DNA of 5,755 nt from an uncultured Treponema sp. (lineage in GTDB: Bacteria; Spirochaetota; Spirochaetia; Treponematales; Treponemataceae), in contig CAJOPO010000370.1 in the NCBI GenBank assembly GCA_905236315.1, positions 1 to 5,755 on the forward strand. The letters are read 5' to 3'. A model generated the notes under the pieces. It saw nothing but the letters and a program-made list of their open reading frames with translations. It had not been told where the DNA came from and searched no databases. Positions 1-5,755 of this stretch are shown here, piece after piece. The first letter of the stretch is position 1; the number at the start of each line of letters is the position of its first letter. The translations under genes and the position numbers were made by a program.

Positions 1-790
1 CAATTAAAGAAAGGGAAGTTGCGTCAAAATTAGTTTCTAGGTAGCCAGATATAATGTGTCCTGTGTTTGGGTCTGCATATTCAAGAGGTACGTTTCCTTT
101 AGTTCCTATACCTAAAATATACAATGTTATGTTTTTTTGTTTTGCCATTAATGCTGCAGTATGAGGATTTATTGAACCTGCATTATTTTCCCCATCAGTA
201 ATCAACACTATACATTTATTAGGAGCAGTAGAAGACTCTAAATGAAGCACTGCACTACTAAGTCCATTTCCGATTGAAGTACCATCGCCTAATGTTCCTA
301 TTCTCATTTTATCAAGTCGGTCAAAAAAAACACTTCTATCCAATGTAGGAGGAACTGTTACCGCAGTTTCCTTTGCCAATTCCACAAGCCCCACAGCCGC
401 TCCCTTATCAACTTCCTCTAATATACGTATAGCTTTCTTTGCAGCCTCAAGGCGTGTCATACCTGCAATATCCAAGCAAGCCATAGAAGGACTAGTATCT
501 ACCACAAAAAGAATATCTGTTCCCCTCGAAGAATATACCTTTTCCTGCTTATGAGATACAGGAGAAGCTAGAGCTATCACGATACACAAAAAACTACCTA
601 CGCATAAAACTTTTGCCACAACAGAAATAAAGTTTCTAAAAGCATTGTAGCTCTTAAAATGTTTACCATGCCAATCTCCTAATGTAATAGAAAAAGAAAT
701 TGGAGCTAAGTAATTTATCCGTCTAAAAAACATTAAAAAGGGTATAAGGAGTAATGCAAAAAACGCTCCTGGATTTTCAAACTCTATCAC
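1..790 (-). CDS. batA: BatA-type membrane-anchored VWA domain protein (C-terminal part outside window)
   Basis: The minus-strand frame is open from 790 to the left edge, giving 263 residues with no stop. The N-terminus MIEFENPGAFFALLLIP is typical of BatA-like proteins. Hydrophobic segments at about residues 9-22 and 52-75 should be membrane spans. A VWA domain follows, with a complete-looking metal-ion-dependent adhesion site: DTSPS at 98-102, the Thr of GDGTS at 171, and ITDGEN near 197-202. Family members usually end with another membrane span, which would lie beyond the window, so the protein is cut by the window and not broken. The start is GTG at 790-788, directly after the TAA of the upstream gene in the same frame, so no earlier start is possible; a purine-rich GGGAGAAAGG sits 5 nt before it. 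By family, it probably displays a VWA domain on the periplasmic face and works with the MoxR ATPase of the same operon. Its ligand is unknown. The family call is strong; the batA symbol is by resemblance and gene order. Confidence 0.9.
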   Translation of the reverse strand, partial: MIEFENPGAFFALLLIPFLMFFRRINYLAPISFSITLGDWHGKHFKSYNAFRNFISVVAKVLCVGSFLCIVIALASPVSHKQEKVYSSRGTDILFVVDTSPSMACLDIAGMTRLEAAKKAIRILEEVDKGAAVGLVELAKETAVTVPPTLDRSVFFDRLDKMRIGTLGDGTSIGNGLSSAVLHLESSTAPNKCIVLITDGENNAGSINPHTAALMAKQKNITLYILGIGTKGNVPLEYADPNTGHIISGYLETNFDATSLSLI

Positions 791-1804
791 TTAAGCCTTT
801 CTCCCTGTATCTTCAAACAAATAAATGCAATCTATACTTTTTTGCACAATCTCTTTACGCTCATCTAAAGTAAAACTCGCTCGGTGTTCTTCTGCTGGTA
901 GCAATAAAGAATCTATAGAACCATAGGCAAAAATTATATAGTCAGTGCGAATAAATAAAGAAGATAAAGTAATAGCAGCTTCTTCTGCTTTATTATCAAG
1001 TAAGCCATTTGTTAAAGAATTAATATAATTGAATATATTATTGCTTGTAACAGAAATAAACGAAGTATGAAATCTGTTATTTAAATACGAACGCATTATT
1101 TGTTGCCATGAAGAAGCAAAATCCTTATCATCATACTTTTTTACAAGTAAGGATTTTAATAATTTTTTAGTTCGTCCCTCATTACGCATAAAGCCAATTT
1201 TATCTTTTAATGCTAATATATTTGCTATAACAAAGTGAAATCTAATTAAAATCCAGCATAGTGCAAAAAGAATTAAGAAAAAAATAACACCTAGAATTAA
1301 AACAAAATATTTAGATTCTGGCAAAAGAAGAGGCGGAACAGGAGGTCGCAAAGCAAAATCTTTAGTTTTTTCTGTAATAGAAGAAATAAATATAGGCTCA
1401 AGATTTATTGTAAAAGGCTCTTTTATATCTAGCTCAGAATTATAAGTGCAATATTCATATAAATCAAAAGGGGGAATATTAATGTAGCCAGGTTGCCATG
1501 CCACAAATGTAATTAATAAAGTATAAGTTACTCCATATCTTTGCAAAGATGCTTCTTTTACCTCGTATTGCCCGCTAGCAGAAACAAAAGCACTAGAGTC
1601 AGTATTTAAATAAAGAATATCATCTTTTATATAGGAAGAATCTGCTAGAGCAAAAAAATCTATGGGTGTATTAAATGAATATCTAAGTTGCCCTACATCA
1701 CCCACATAGAGTTCTGGAGGCACAATTAACTGCTGCACCTCTTCGGTAAATACAGCACAGAGCAAAACAAAGATATATAAGAAGCAAAGAAGTGCTTTTT
1801 TCAT
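791..1804 (-). CDS. Uncharacterised signal-peptide and single-span membrane protein of the MoxR/Bat operon (BatD-like)
   Basis: This 337-residue protein is not assigned to a characterised function. Residues 1 to about 20 form a signal peptide (two Lys, then a hydrophobic run). Residues 21-160 should be periplasmic and look beta-rich, with a YVGD turn at 33-36 and a PGYINIPPF stretch near 105-113 of the kind seen in BatD or 'oxygen tolerance' proteins. A proline-rich linker (LRPPVPP, 152-158) leads to one strong membrane span at about 166-188. Residues 189-337 are charged and should be cytoplasmic, with a region around 228-245 (DFASSWQQIMRSYLNNRF) resembling the cytoplasmic tails of small membrane proteins in MoxR/DUF58/VWA operons. 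The ATG overlaps the DUF58 stop as ATGA, and its stop abuts the next gene's GTG, so the gene is embedded in the operon. By inference, it couples a periplasmic domain to the ATPase inside. A lipoprotein reading (VLLC, Cys16) was considered, but Leu before Cys makes it unlikely. Confidence 0.8.
   Translation of the reverse strand: MKKALLCFLYIFVLLCAVFTEEVQQLIVPPELYVGDVGQLRYSFNTPIDFFALADSSYIKDDILYLNTDSSAFVSASGQYEVKEASLQRYGVTYTLLITFVAWQPGYINIPPFDLYEYCTYNSELDIKEPFTINLEPIFISSITEKTKDFALRPPVPPLLLPESKYFVLILGVIFFLILFALCWILIRFHFVIANILALKDKIGFMRNEGRTKKLLKSLLVKKYDDKDFASSWQQIMRSYLNNRFHTSFISVTSNNIFNYINSLTNGLLDNKAEEAAITLSSLFIRTDYIIFAYGSIDSLLLPAEEHRASFTLDERKEIVQKSIDCIYLFEDTGRKA
796..805 (-). promoter_or_regulatory. 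Ribosome binding site for the GTG-started VWA gene
   Basis: The minus strand reads GGGAGAAAGG, ending 5 nt before the GTG at 790. It lies inside the last codons of the upstream gene. This purine-rich stretch supports GTG as the true start over the internal ATG at residue 20, which would remove the first membrane segment. Confidence 0.6.
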
Positions 1805-2760
1805 ATATGATTTTTAACTCCGTACCTTGTTCCAAAAAATCTAGTTAATTCTGGCAAGGGGTTTCCATTTGTACTTATTACTAATGGAGAGCCTCCTTTT
1901 TTTAAACATTCATGTCTCCAATTTTCTAAATGATGATAGCCAAAATTACTCCACTGCCTTCTAAATTTAGAGGAAGAAGTTTGTAAAACAAGTCTAATGC
2001 CACTTTCTGGGTCAATAAAAGGAACCGCTCCTATATCTGGCAATCTATCATCAGAAGGGTCTACAATTCTAGTTGCTATAACATCATGCTCTTGGCACAA
2101 TCTAGCAAAAGAATCACTCCATTGTTCTGTTCTAAAATCAGAAAATATCATAATTAAGCTTCTTTTTTTTAGTAATTGGGCAGTTCCTTTTAGCGCATTA
2201 TCAAGAACAGAACCTGTAGCAATATCATCTTTACGATTTAAGGAAATAGTTTTTTCAAAATTAGACACAAGTAGCATCACATTGTCTATGCCATATTTTG
2301 GTGGGCAAGAAAATCTTATGTGCCCATCAAAAATAACAGAACCTACAGAGTTCCCATTTTGAAGAGCTGCAAATGCCATAAGAGAAGCACACTCTACAGC
2401 CTGCTCTATTCTTGTAACGTCCCCAGTACCTGTTCGCATAGAAAGAGAAGCATCTAAAATTAAAAAGACATTAAGTTCCTTCTCTTCTTCAAATAATTTT
2501 ACATACGGCCGCCCCATCCTAGCGGTAACATTCCAATCTATAGCGCGAACATCATCTCCGTCTAAATATTCCCTAACACCATTAAAATCTATCCCTTGCC
2601 CAAAATTTAAAGACTTAAACGAACCAGACTTTAACCCCTGTGCTAAGGCCTTAGATTTTAATTGCAAAAAATATGCTTTCTTTGCAAAAGACATATTTTT
2701 TAAACTTTCTTTTCCATAGGAAGATACATTTAAATGATTATCTATAGAAGAGTTTTTCAT
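1801..2760 (-). CDS. DUF58 domain protein with VWA-type metal-binding motif
   Basis: This 319-residue protein has no signal peptide or membrane span, so it should be cytoplasmic. The DUF58 signature is clear: GQGIDFNGVREYLDGDDVR at 54-72, then AIDWNVTARMGRPYVK at 73-88 and FEEEKELNVFLILD up to 103. DASLS at 103-107 is the metal-ion-dependent adhesion site, and SDFR at 207-210 is the later acidic strand end of the VWA fold. Length is normal for the family. The ATG at 2760 has AAGGAAA 5 nt upstream and lies 10 nt after the MoxR stop; its own stop overlaps the next start by 4 nt. Such proteins almost always sit beside a MoxR ATPase and are thought to act as its VWA adaptor or substrate receptor. 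The biochemical role here is inferred from family and position; the family assignment is very secure. Confidence 0.95.
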   Translation of the reverse strand: MKNSSIDNHLNVSSYGKESLKNMSFAKKAYFLQLKSKALAQGLKSGSFKSLNFGQGIDFNGVREYLDGDDVRAIDWNVTARMGRPYVKLFEEEKELNVFLILDASLSMRTGTGDVTRIEQAVECASLMAFAALQNGNSVGSVIFDGHIRFSCPPKYGIDNVMLLVSNFEKTISLNRKDDIATGSVLDNALKGTAQLLKKRSLIMIFSDFRTEQWSDSFARLCQEHDVIATRIVDPSDDRLPDIGAVPFIDPESGIRLVLQTSSSKFRRQWSNFGYHHLENWRHECLKKGGSPLVISTNGNPLPELTRFFGTRYGVKNHI

Positions 2761-2765
2761 ATATA

Positions 2766-2772
2766 TTTCCTT
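2766..2772 (-). promoter_or_regulatory. Ribosome binding site of the DUF58 gene
   Basis: AAGGAAA on the minus strand lies 5 nt before the DUF58 ATG and overlaps the MoxR stop codon (TAAGGA). Ribosomes finishing MoxR would therefore arrive on this site, which fits translational coupling. Confidence 0.7.
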
Positions 2773-3754
2773 ATGGAAGTGGCATTAATTCTACAATTTT
2801 AGAAATTAAATCATCTACTTTTACAAAATCAGCAGCAGCTTCATAATTAAGCACCAAACGATGTCTAAGAACAGGATGAACTACCGCTTGCACATCTTCT
2901 GGTAAAACAAAAGAACGCCCTGCAAATAAAGCCTGCACCTTTGCGCATTGCAATAAGGCAATTCCTGCACGAGGAGAAGCACCAAAAGAGATATAATGCA
3001 AAATATCATTTTTAGTTCTTGCATTTTGCTCTGAAGGTCTAGTAACAGAAACCAAAGAAACTATATAGTTTATTATTTTATCATTAGCAGTTATTGCTTC
3101 TAGTGCTACACGGCAATTATTCAACACATTAATAGGAAATGTTAAATTTACAGGTGTTTCTATAGCCCTGCCATTGCTTTTTACAATTTGGATTTCTTCT
3201 TCTACAGAAGGATATGGAACTATTAACTTCATTAAAAATCGGTCTAATTCTGCCTCTGGTAAAGAATAAGTGCCTTCTTGCTCTATAGGGTTTTGAGTAG
3301 CCATTACAAAAAAAGGCTCTGGTAAGGCATAACTTGTTTCCCCTATGGTAACTTGATGTTCTGCCATTGCCTCTAATAAGGCAGACTGAACCTTTGCAGG
3401 AGCACGATTTATTTCATCTGCAAGAACCATATTAGAAAAAACAGGACCTCTTCTAACAGCAAACTTCCCCACATTTTGCTGATAAATTAAAGTGCCTGTA
3501 ACATCAGCAGGCAATAAATCAGGAGTAAACTGTATGCGCTTAAAATCAAGTCCCGAAATATCAGCAAAAGTTCTAACGGCAAGAGTTTTTGCAAGGCCTG
3601 GTACCCCTTCTAATAATATATGACCACCTGCAATCATTGCAGTAATAATTCCGTCTACAATTTCTTTTTGACCAACAAGTCTTTTACTAGCTTCTTGCCT
3701 ACATAATTGTATATATTTAGAACATTCTTCTATTTTATCTTTATTAACTTCCAT
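2771..3754 (-). CDS. moxR: MoxR-family AAA+ ATPase
   Basis: From the ATG at 3754 this is a 327-residue cytoplasmic AAA+ ATPase. Motifs in order: GGHILLEGVPGLAKT with the Walker A loop at 50-57, Walker B VLADEINRA with D103/E104, sensor 1 ATQNP at 142-146, LPEAELDRF at 155-163 with the likely arginine finger R162, and sensor 2 GASPRAG at 248-254. All residues needed for ATP hydrolysis are present. MoxR ATPases act as chaperone-like remodellers for VWA-domain partners, two of which follow in this operon. The frame continues upstream to an ATG at 3772 and a TTG at 3790, but the added residues (MYFYSLMRLCLF) are hydrophobic and unlike the family start, and those codons lack a ribosome binding site. 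The ATG at 3754 has only a weak GAGG about 12 nt upstream. It is the first gene of the operon, with a leader of about 60 nt from the proposed promoter. Family is certain; exact start is less so. Confidence 0.95.
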   Translation of the reverse strand: MEVNKDKIEECSKYIQLCRQEASKRLVGQKEIVDGIITAMIAGGHILLEGVPGLAKTLAVRTFADISGLDFKRIQFTPDLLPADVTGTLIYQQNVGKFAVRRGPVFSNMVLADEINRAPAKVQSALLEAMAEHQVTIGETSYALPEPFFVMATQNPIEQEGTYSLPEAELDRFLMKLIVPYPSVEEEIQIVKSNGRAIETPVNLTFPINVLNNCRVALEAITANDKIINYIVSLVSVTRPSEQNARTKNDILHYISFGASPRAGIALLQCAKVQALFAGRSFVLPEDVQAVVHPVLRHRLVLNYEAAADFVKVDDLISKIVELMPLP

Positions 3755-3821
3755 AAATAAACAAAGCCTCATCAATGAATAAAAATACAAAAATAACTAC
3801 AAATATTCATTTTTTATCCAT

Positions 3822-3850
3822 ATTTTATTGACATTAAGCCTTTTTTTCAA
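3822..3850 (-). promoter_or_regulatory. Predicted leftward sigma-70-type promoter of the moxR-bat operon
   Basis: On the minus strand, TTGAAA (3850-3845) and TAAAAT (3827-3822) are each 5 of 6 matches to the consensus boxes and are separated by exactly 17 nt. Transcription would begin near 3815, leaving about 60 nt before the moxR ATG. AT-rich DNA gives chance matches, but box quality, spacing and position are all good. Confidence 0.55.
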
Positions 3851-3856
3851 GATACT
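3828..3856 (+). promoter_or_regulatory. Predicted rightward promoter of the aminotransferase gene
   Basis: A perfect TTGACA -35 box (3828-3833) is followed after 17 nt by GATACT (3851-3856, 4 of 6 matches). TACTAT at 3853-3858 is an alternative -10 with a 19-nt spacer. The start point would be near 3863-3867, at or just before the aminotransferase ATG, so the transcript would have almost no leader. The boxes interlock with those of the leftward promoter. Confidence 0.55.
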
Positions 3857-3866
3857 ATAACATATC

Positions 3867-5174
3867 ATGATTACACCTTTAGCACAAGAATTAAACGACA
3901 TTCTAGCGGGTACAACCCCAGGTCTTCTTCTGTCTGACGAAGGACAGAGATTGTATTTTCCAAAAGGAATAATTGCACAAAGTGGAGAAGCAAAGCAATT
4001 AGGAAAAACAGCAAATGGTACAATAGGAATGACCGTAATAAACGGAACTCCTGTTACTTTAGATGCCATACAAAGCCTATTACCAGAATTTACTTCTCGC
4101 GAATTAGTGGCTTATGCTCCTACCGCAGGCAATCCTGAAGTAAGGACAATATGGAAAGATTCTATTCTAAAAAAGAATCCTTTATTACATGATAAAACAT
4201 TTTCTCTACCTGTTCTAGTACCTGGTCTTACTGCAGGCATTTCTTATCTTGCAGATTTATTCCTAGATGAAAATCATCCTCTTGTTGCTGCTGACCCATC
4301 ATGGGATAATTATGTATTAATCACAAGTGCAAGACGTAATGCACAGTTTATTCAGTTTCCTATGTTTGCTAATGGGAAATTTAATATAGAAGGTTTTGAA
4401 CAAACATTAAAGCAGCAAGCAAAGACTGGCTCTGTTAGAGTTTTACTAAACTTCCCACAAAACCCTTCAGGTTATAGTCCTACTGCCCAAGAAGCAAAAG
4501 ATATAGTAAGGATTATAAAAAATATTGCAGAAAGTGGCACAAAGATAATGGTTTGGTGCGATGACGCATATTTTGGCTTGGATTACGAAGACAATATAGA
4601 AAAGCAATCCCTTTTTGCTTACCTTGCAGACTTACATCCCAATATTTTAGCCGCAAAAATAGATGGACCTACTAAAGAAGATTTTGCATGGGGGTTTCGT
4701 TGTGGTTTTCTTACATTTAGTTGCAAAGGACTTACAGAAAATCAATACGATGCCTTGCTAAAAAAACTTATGGGTGCTATACGTTCCTCTGTAAGTTGTT
4801 CTTCCACTGTGCCACAAAGCATATTATTAAAGGCTTTTAACAATCCTGCGCTAGAAGAACAAAAAGCCGCTTTCCGCAAGGTGCTAGAAAGACGTTATAA
4901 GTTAGTAAAAGAATACGTAAATGGAAGAAGCAGTAAAGAAATAGAAGCCTTGCCTTTTAATTCTGGCTATTTTATGGCATTCCATACTGTAAATATTGAC
5001 GCAGAAACTTTAAGGCAGAAGTTGCTAAAAGATAAGGGAATTGGTACAATATCTATTGATAGTCATACCTTGCGTGTGGCATTCTCTAGTCTTGACGAGG
5101 ATAAAATAAATATTGTATACAAAGCCATTTATGATACAGCAGAAGAAATCGCAAACAGCAAACTTAGTCAATAA
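3867..5174 (+). CDS. PLP-dependent class I/II aminotransferase
   Basis: This complete 435-residue protein has a fold type I aminotransferase layout. NPSG at 199-202 matches the NPxG motif, with the Asn near the cofactor. DDAY at 232-235 supplies the Asp for the pyridine nitrogen and the Tyr for the phenolic oxygen. K270 in GPTKEDFAWGFRCG is the best Schiff-base lysine, because R278 follows eight residues later as K258/R266 do in aspartate aminotransferase. R403 (LRVAF) should bind the substrate carboxylate. The N-terminal part (LLSDEGQRLYFPKGIIAQ, 21-38) is typical of a bacterial subgroup usually annotated only as 'aminotransferase', sometimes aromatic or aspartate type; substrate cannot be read from sequence. 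An in-frame TAA at 3858-3860 bars any earlier start, so ATG 3867 is used despite no ribosome binding site. The next candidate, TTG at residue 29, would cut into the conserved N-terminus. It is divergent from the moxR operon and 43 nt upstream of a lipoprotein gene. No signal peptide is seen, so it should be cytoplasmic. Confidence 0.93.
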   Translation: MITPLAQELNDILAGTTPGLLLSDEGQRLYFPKGIIAQSGEAKQLGKTANGTIGMTVINGTPVTLDAIQSLLPEFTSRELVAYAPTAGNPEVRTIWKDSILKKNPLLHDKTFSLPVLVPGLTAGISYLADLFLDENHPLVAADPSWDNYVLITSARRNAQFIQFPMFANGKFNIEGFEQTLKQQAKTGSVRVLLNFPQNPSGYSPTAQEAKDIVRIIKNIAESGTKIMVWCDDAYFGLDYEDNIEKQSLFAYLADLHPNILAAKIDGPTKEDFAWGFRCGFLTFSCKGLTENQYDALLKKLMGAIRSSVSCSSTVPQSILLKAFNNPALEEQKAAFRKVLERRYKLVKEYVNGRSSKEIEALPFNSGYFMAFHTVNIDAETLRQKLLKDKGIGTISIDSHTLRVAFSSLDEDKINIVYKAIYDTAEEIANSKLSQ

Positions 5175-5190
5175 TACTTTAAGTTTTACA

Positions 5191-5243
5191 AAGGTCAACT
5201 GTAAAAGGAAGAAACACTTGCAAAATCTTTTACAGTTGATTTT
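5191..5243 (+). repeat. Inverted repeat / RNA hairpin surrounding the lipoprotein start codon
   Basis: TCAACTGTAAAAG (5195-5207) and CTTTTACAGTTGA (5227-5239) are perfect 13-bp inverted repeats around a 19-nt loop. As RNA the stem extends to about 17 bp (5191-5207 with 5227-5243) using two G-U pairs and two A-U pairs. The loop contains the end of the ribosome binding site and the TTG start, and the right arm encodes residues 4-8 of the signal peptide. The stem is followed by a T-rich run (5240-5254, interrupted by two A). It may be a weak terminator or attenuator, a translational control hairpin, or a DNA operator; sequence alone does not decide. Confidence 0.7.
5205..5211 (+). promoter_or_regulatory. 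Ribosome binding site deciding a TTG start
   Basis: AAGGAAG ends 6 nt before TTG at 5218. No ATG or GTG lies in frame near the signal peptide, so this strong site is the main evidence for the TTG start. Its first three bases fall in the left arm of the surrounding hairpin. Confidence 0.7.
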
Positions 5244-5755
5244 ATTTTTATTTTGTTACTTGCTTTTATCATGCCAAAAAGACAATTCCTCTCCTTTAAT
5301 AATATGGACTGACCATCCACAGTTAGCTTATTATGCTGAATTATTTAATTCAACACATGAAGAATCAAAGGTTGTTGTCTTTTTTAAGCAATTCCCTACA
5401 GACACCTTGCCAGTGGGCAAAGATGATATACAGCCAGACCTAATAATATCATCATATATAAAAAATGCAAAAACCCATACACAATTTTCTGCATTAGATA
5501 ATTTATTTTCTTCCCAGTCGCTTAAAAAAGATGATTTTTATCCACAATTATTAAAATATGGCATAATTAATGAAAAACAATATCTTTTGCCTGTAAGTTT
5601 TAATTTGAGTATGATAATCTTAAGTCAGGCAAATGATGATTTGTTAAATGATGGGCATTTTATATCCCTTGAAGAAATAAAAGACGCTAGTACAAAGTTT
5701 AATGTAAAGGATAATGACAGCTTTACAGCAATTGGATTTGCGCCTTCTTGGAATG
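5218..5755 (+). CDS. Lipoprotein, ABC-transporter family 1 solute-binding-like (C-terminal part outside window)
   Basis: The frame is open from TTG 5218 to the right edge, giving 179 residues. Residues 1-18 form a hydrophobic signal peptide ending in the lipobox L16-L17-S18-C19, so the mature protein should be lipid-anchored at Cys19. The mature part begins with a short polar linker and then PLIIWTDHPQLAYYAELFN at 26-44, the first strand and helix of family 1 extracellular solute-binding proteins. QPDLIISSY at 72-80 and QYLLPVSFNLSMIIL at 121-135 are further typical segments (the 'PDl' and 'lPvs' regions). Family members are usually about 400 residues, so somewhat less than half is visible. 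Ligand cannot be told; sugar or oligosaccharide is common but unproven here. The start has a good AAGGAAG site, and the signal peptide has no Lys or Arg before the hydrophobic core, which is unusual. It lies 43 nt after the aminotransferase and may share its transcript, subject to the hairpin over its start. Confidence 0.82.
   Translation, partial: MQNLLQLILFLFCYLLLSCQKDNSSPLIIWTDHPQLAYYAELFNSTHEESKVVVFFKQFPTDTLPVGKDDIQPDLIISSYIKNAKTHTQFSALDNLFSSQSLKKDDFYPQLLKYGIINEKQYLLPVSFNLSMIILSQANDDLLNDGHFISLEEIKDASTKFNVKDNDSFTAIGFAPSWN

Noticed and set aside
2163..2170. Run of eight T (A on the coding strand) in the DUF58 gene, and a similar run of eight at 324-331 in the VWA gene, as possible phase-variation tracts
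   Set aside because: Runs of 8 encode ordinary conserved residues and are expected in AT-rich genes; the genes are core functions and not surface antigens.
1997..2362. Plus-strand open frame of 121 codons
   Set aside because: It lies wholly antisense to the DUF58 gene, whose VWA motifs are conserved in the other strand, and its translation resembles no family.
3755..3790. N-terminal extension of MoxR to ATG 3772 or TTG 3790
   Set aside because: The added residues are hydrophobic and unlike MoxR N-termini, and neither codon has a ribosome binding site. It remains possible and affects only 6 or 12 residues.
3770..3808. Short upstream open frame (12 codons, MNICSYFCIFIH) in the moxR leader
   Set aside because: It has no good ribosome binding site, and such short frames are common by chance in AT-rich leaders.
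3797..4069. Minus-strand open frame of 90 codons
   Set aside because: It is antisense to the conserved N-terminus of the aminotransferase and crosses the divergent promoter region.
5092..5121. Promoter-like TTGACG, 18 nt, TATACA inside the end of the aminotransferase gene, possibly for the lipoprotein gene
   Set aside because: The -10 match is only 4 of 6 and it lies in coding sequence; chance matches of this quality are frequent at this base composition.
1..5755. Mobile element, phage, CRISPR or defence-system content
   Set aside because: No transposase, integrase, terminal repeats, spaced direct repeats or tRNA was seen. MoxR with VWA proteins can occur in defence-like ternary systems, but the DUF58/BatA arrangement here fits the housekeeping Bat type.

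Overview
The window is AT-rich (roughly one third G+C by eye) and densely coded. Gene order, a spirochaete-style lipoprotein signal (Leu-Leu-Ser-Cys) and general protein character suggest a spirochaete, most likely Treponema-like. This rests on recalled family features, not a database match, so the genus is tentative.

Left part (1 to about 3754, minus strand, read right to left): a tight operon of four genes. It encodes a MoxR-family AAA+ ATPase, a soluble DUF58 protein with a von Willebrand A (VWA) metal-binding motif, a poorly characterised protein with a signal peptide and one membrane segment, and a membrane-anchored VWA protein of the BatA type that runs off the left edge. The genes are spaced by 10 nt, a 4-nt overlap and 0 nt, so translational coupling is likely. 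The same order (MoxR, DUF58, unknown membrane protein, VWA protein, usually then a second VWA protein) is familiar from Bacteroidetes and spirochaete 'Bat' loci. By inference, the ATPase remodels or loads a partner through the VWA proteins at the inner membrane. The true substrate is not evident from the sequence.

Middle (3755-3866): a 112-nt divergent intergenic region. It holds two promoter-like sequences on opposite strands, each with a 17-nt spacer, whose -35 and -10 boxes interlock within 35 bp (3822-3856). The rightward one would start transcription within a few bases of the aminotransferase ATG, which has no ribosome binding site, so that mRNA may be leaderless or nearly so.

Right part (3867-5755, plus strand): a complete PLP-dependent class I/II aminotransferase, then, 43 nt later, the start of a lipoprotein resembling ABC-transporter family 1 solute-binding proteins, which runs off the right edge. 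The lipoprotein begins with TTG behind a strong AAGGAAG ribosome binding site. A perfect 13-bp inverted repeat (longer with G-U pairs) flanks that site and the start codon, places the start codon in the loop, and is followed by a T-rich stretch. It could be an attenuator, a translational control hairpin or an operator.

Every stretch longer than about 300 bases is coding. I see no tRNA or rRNA, CRISPR array, insertion sequence or phage gene. I found no clearly new multi-gene system; the most interesting points are the two control regions and the unassigned membrane protein of the MoxR/Bat operon.
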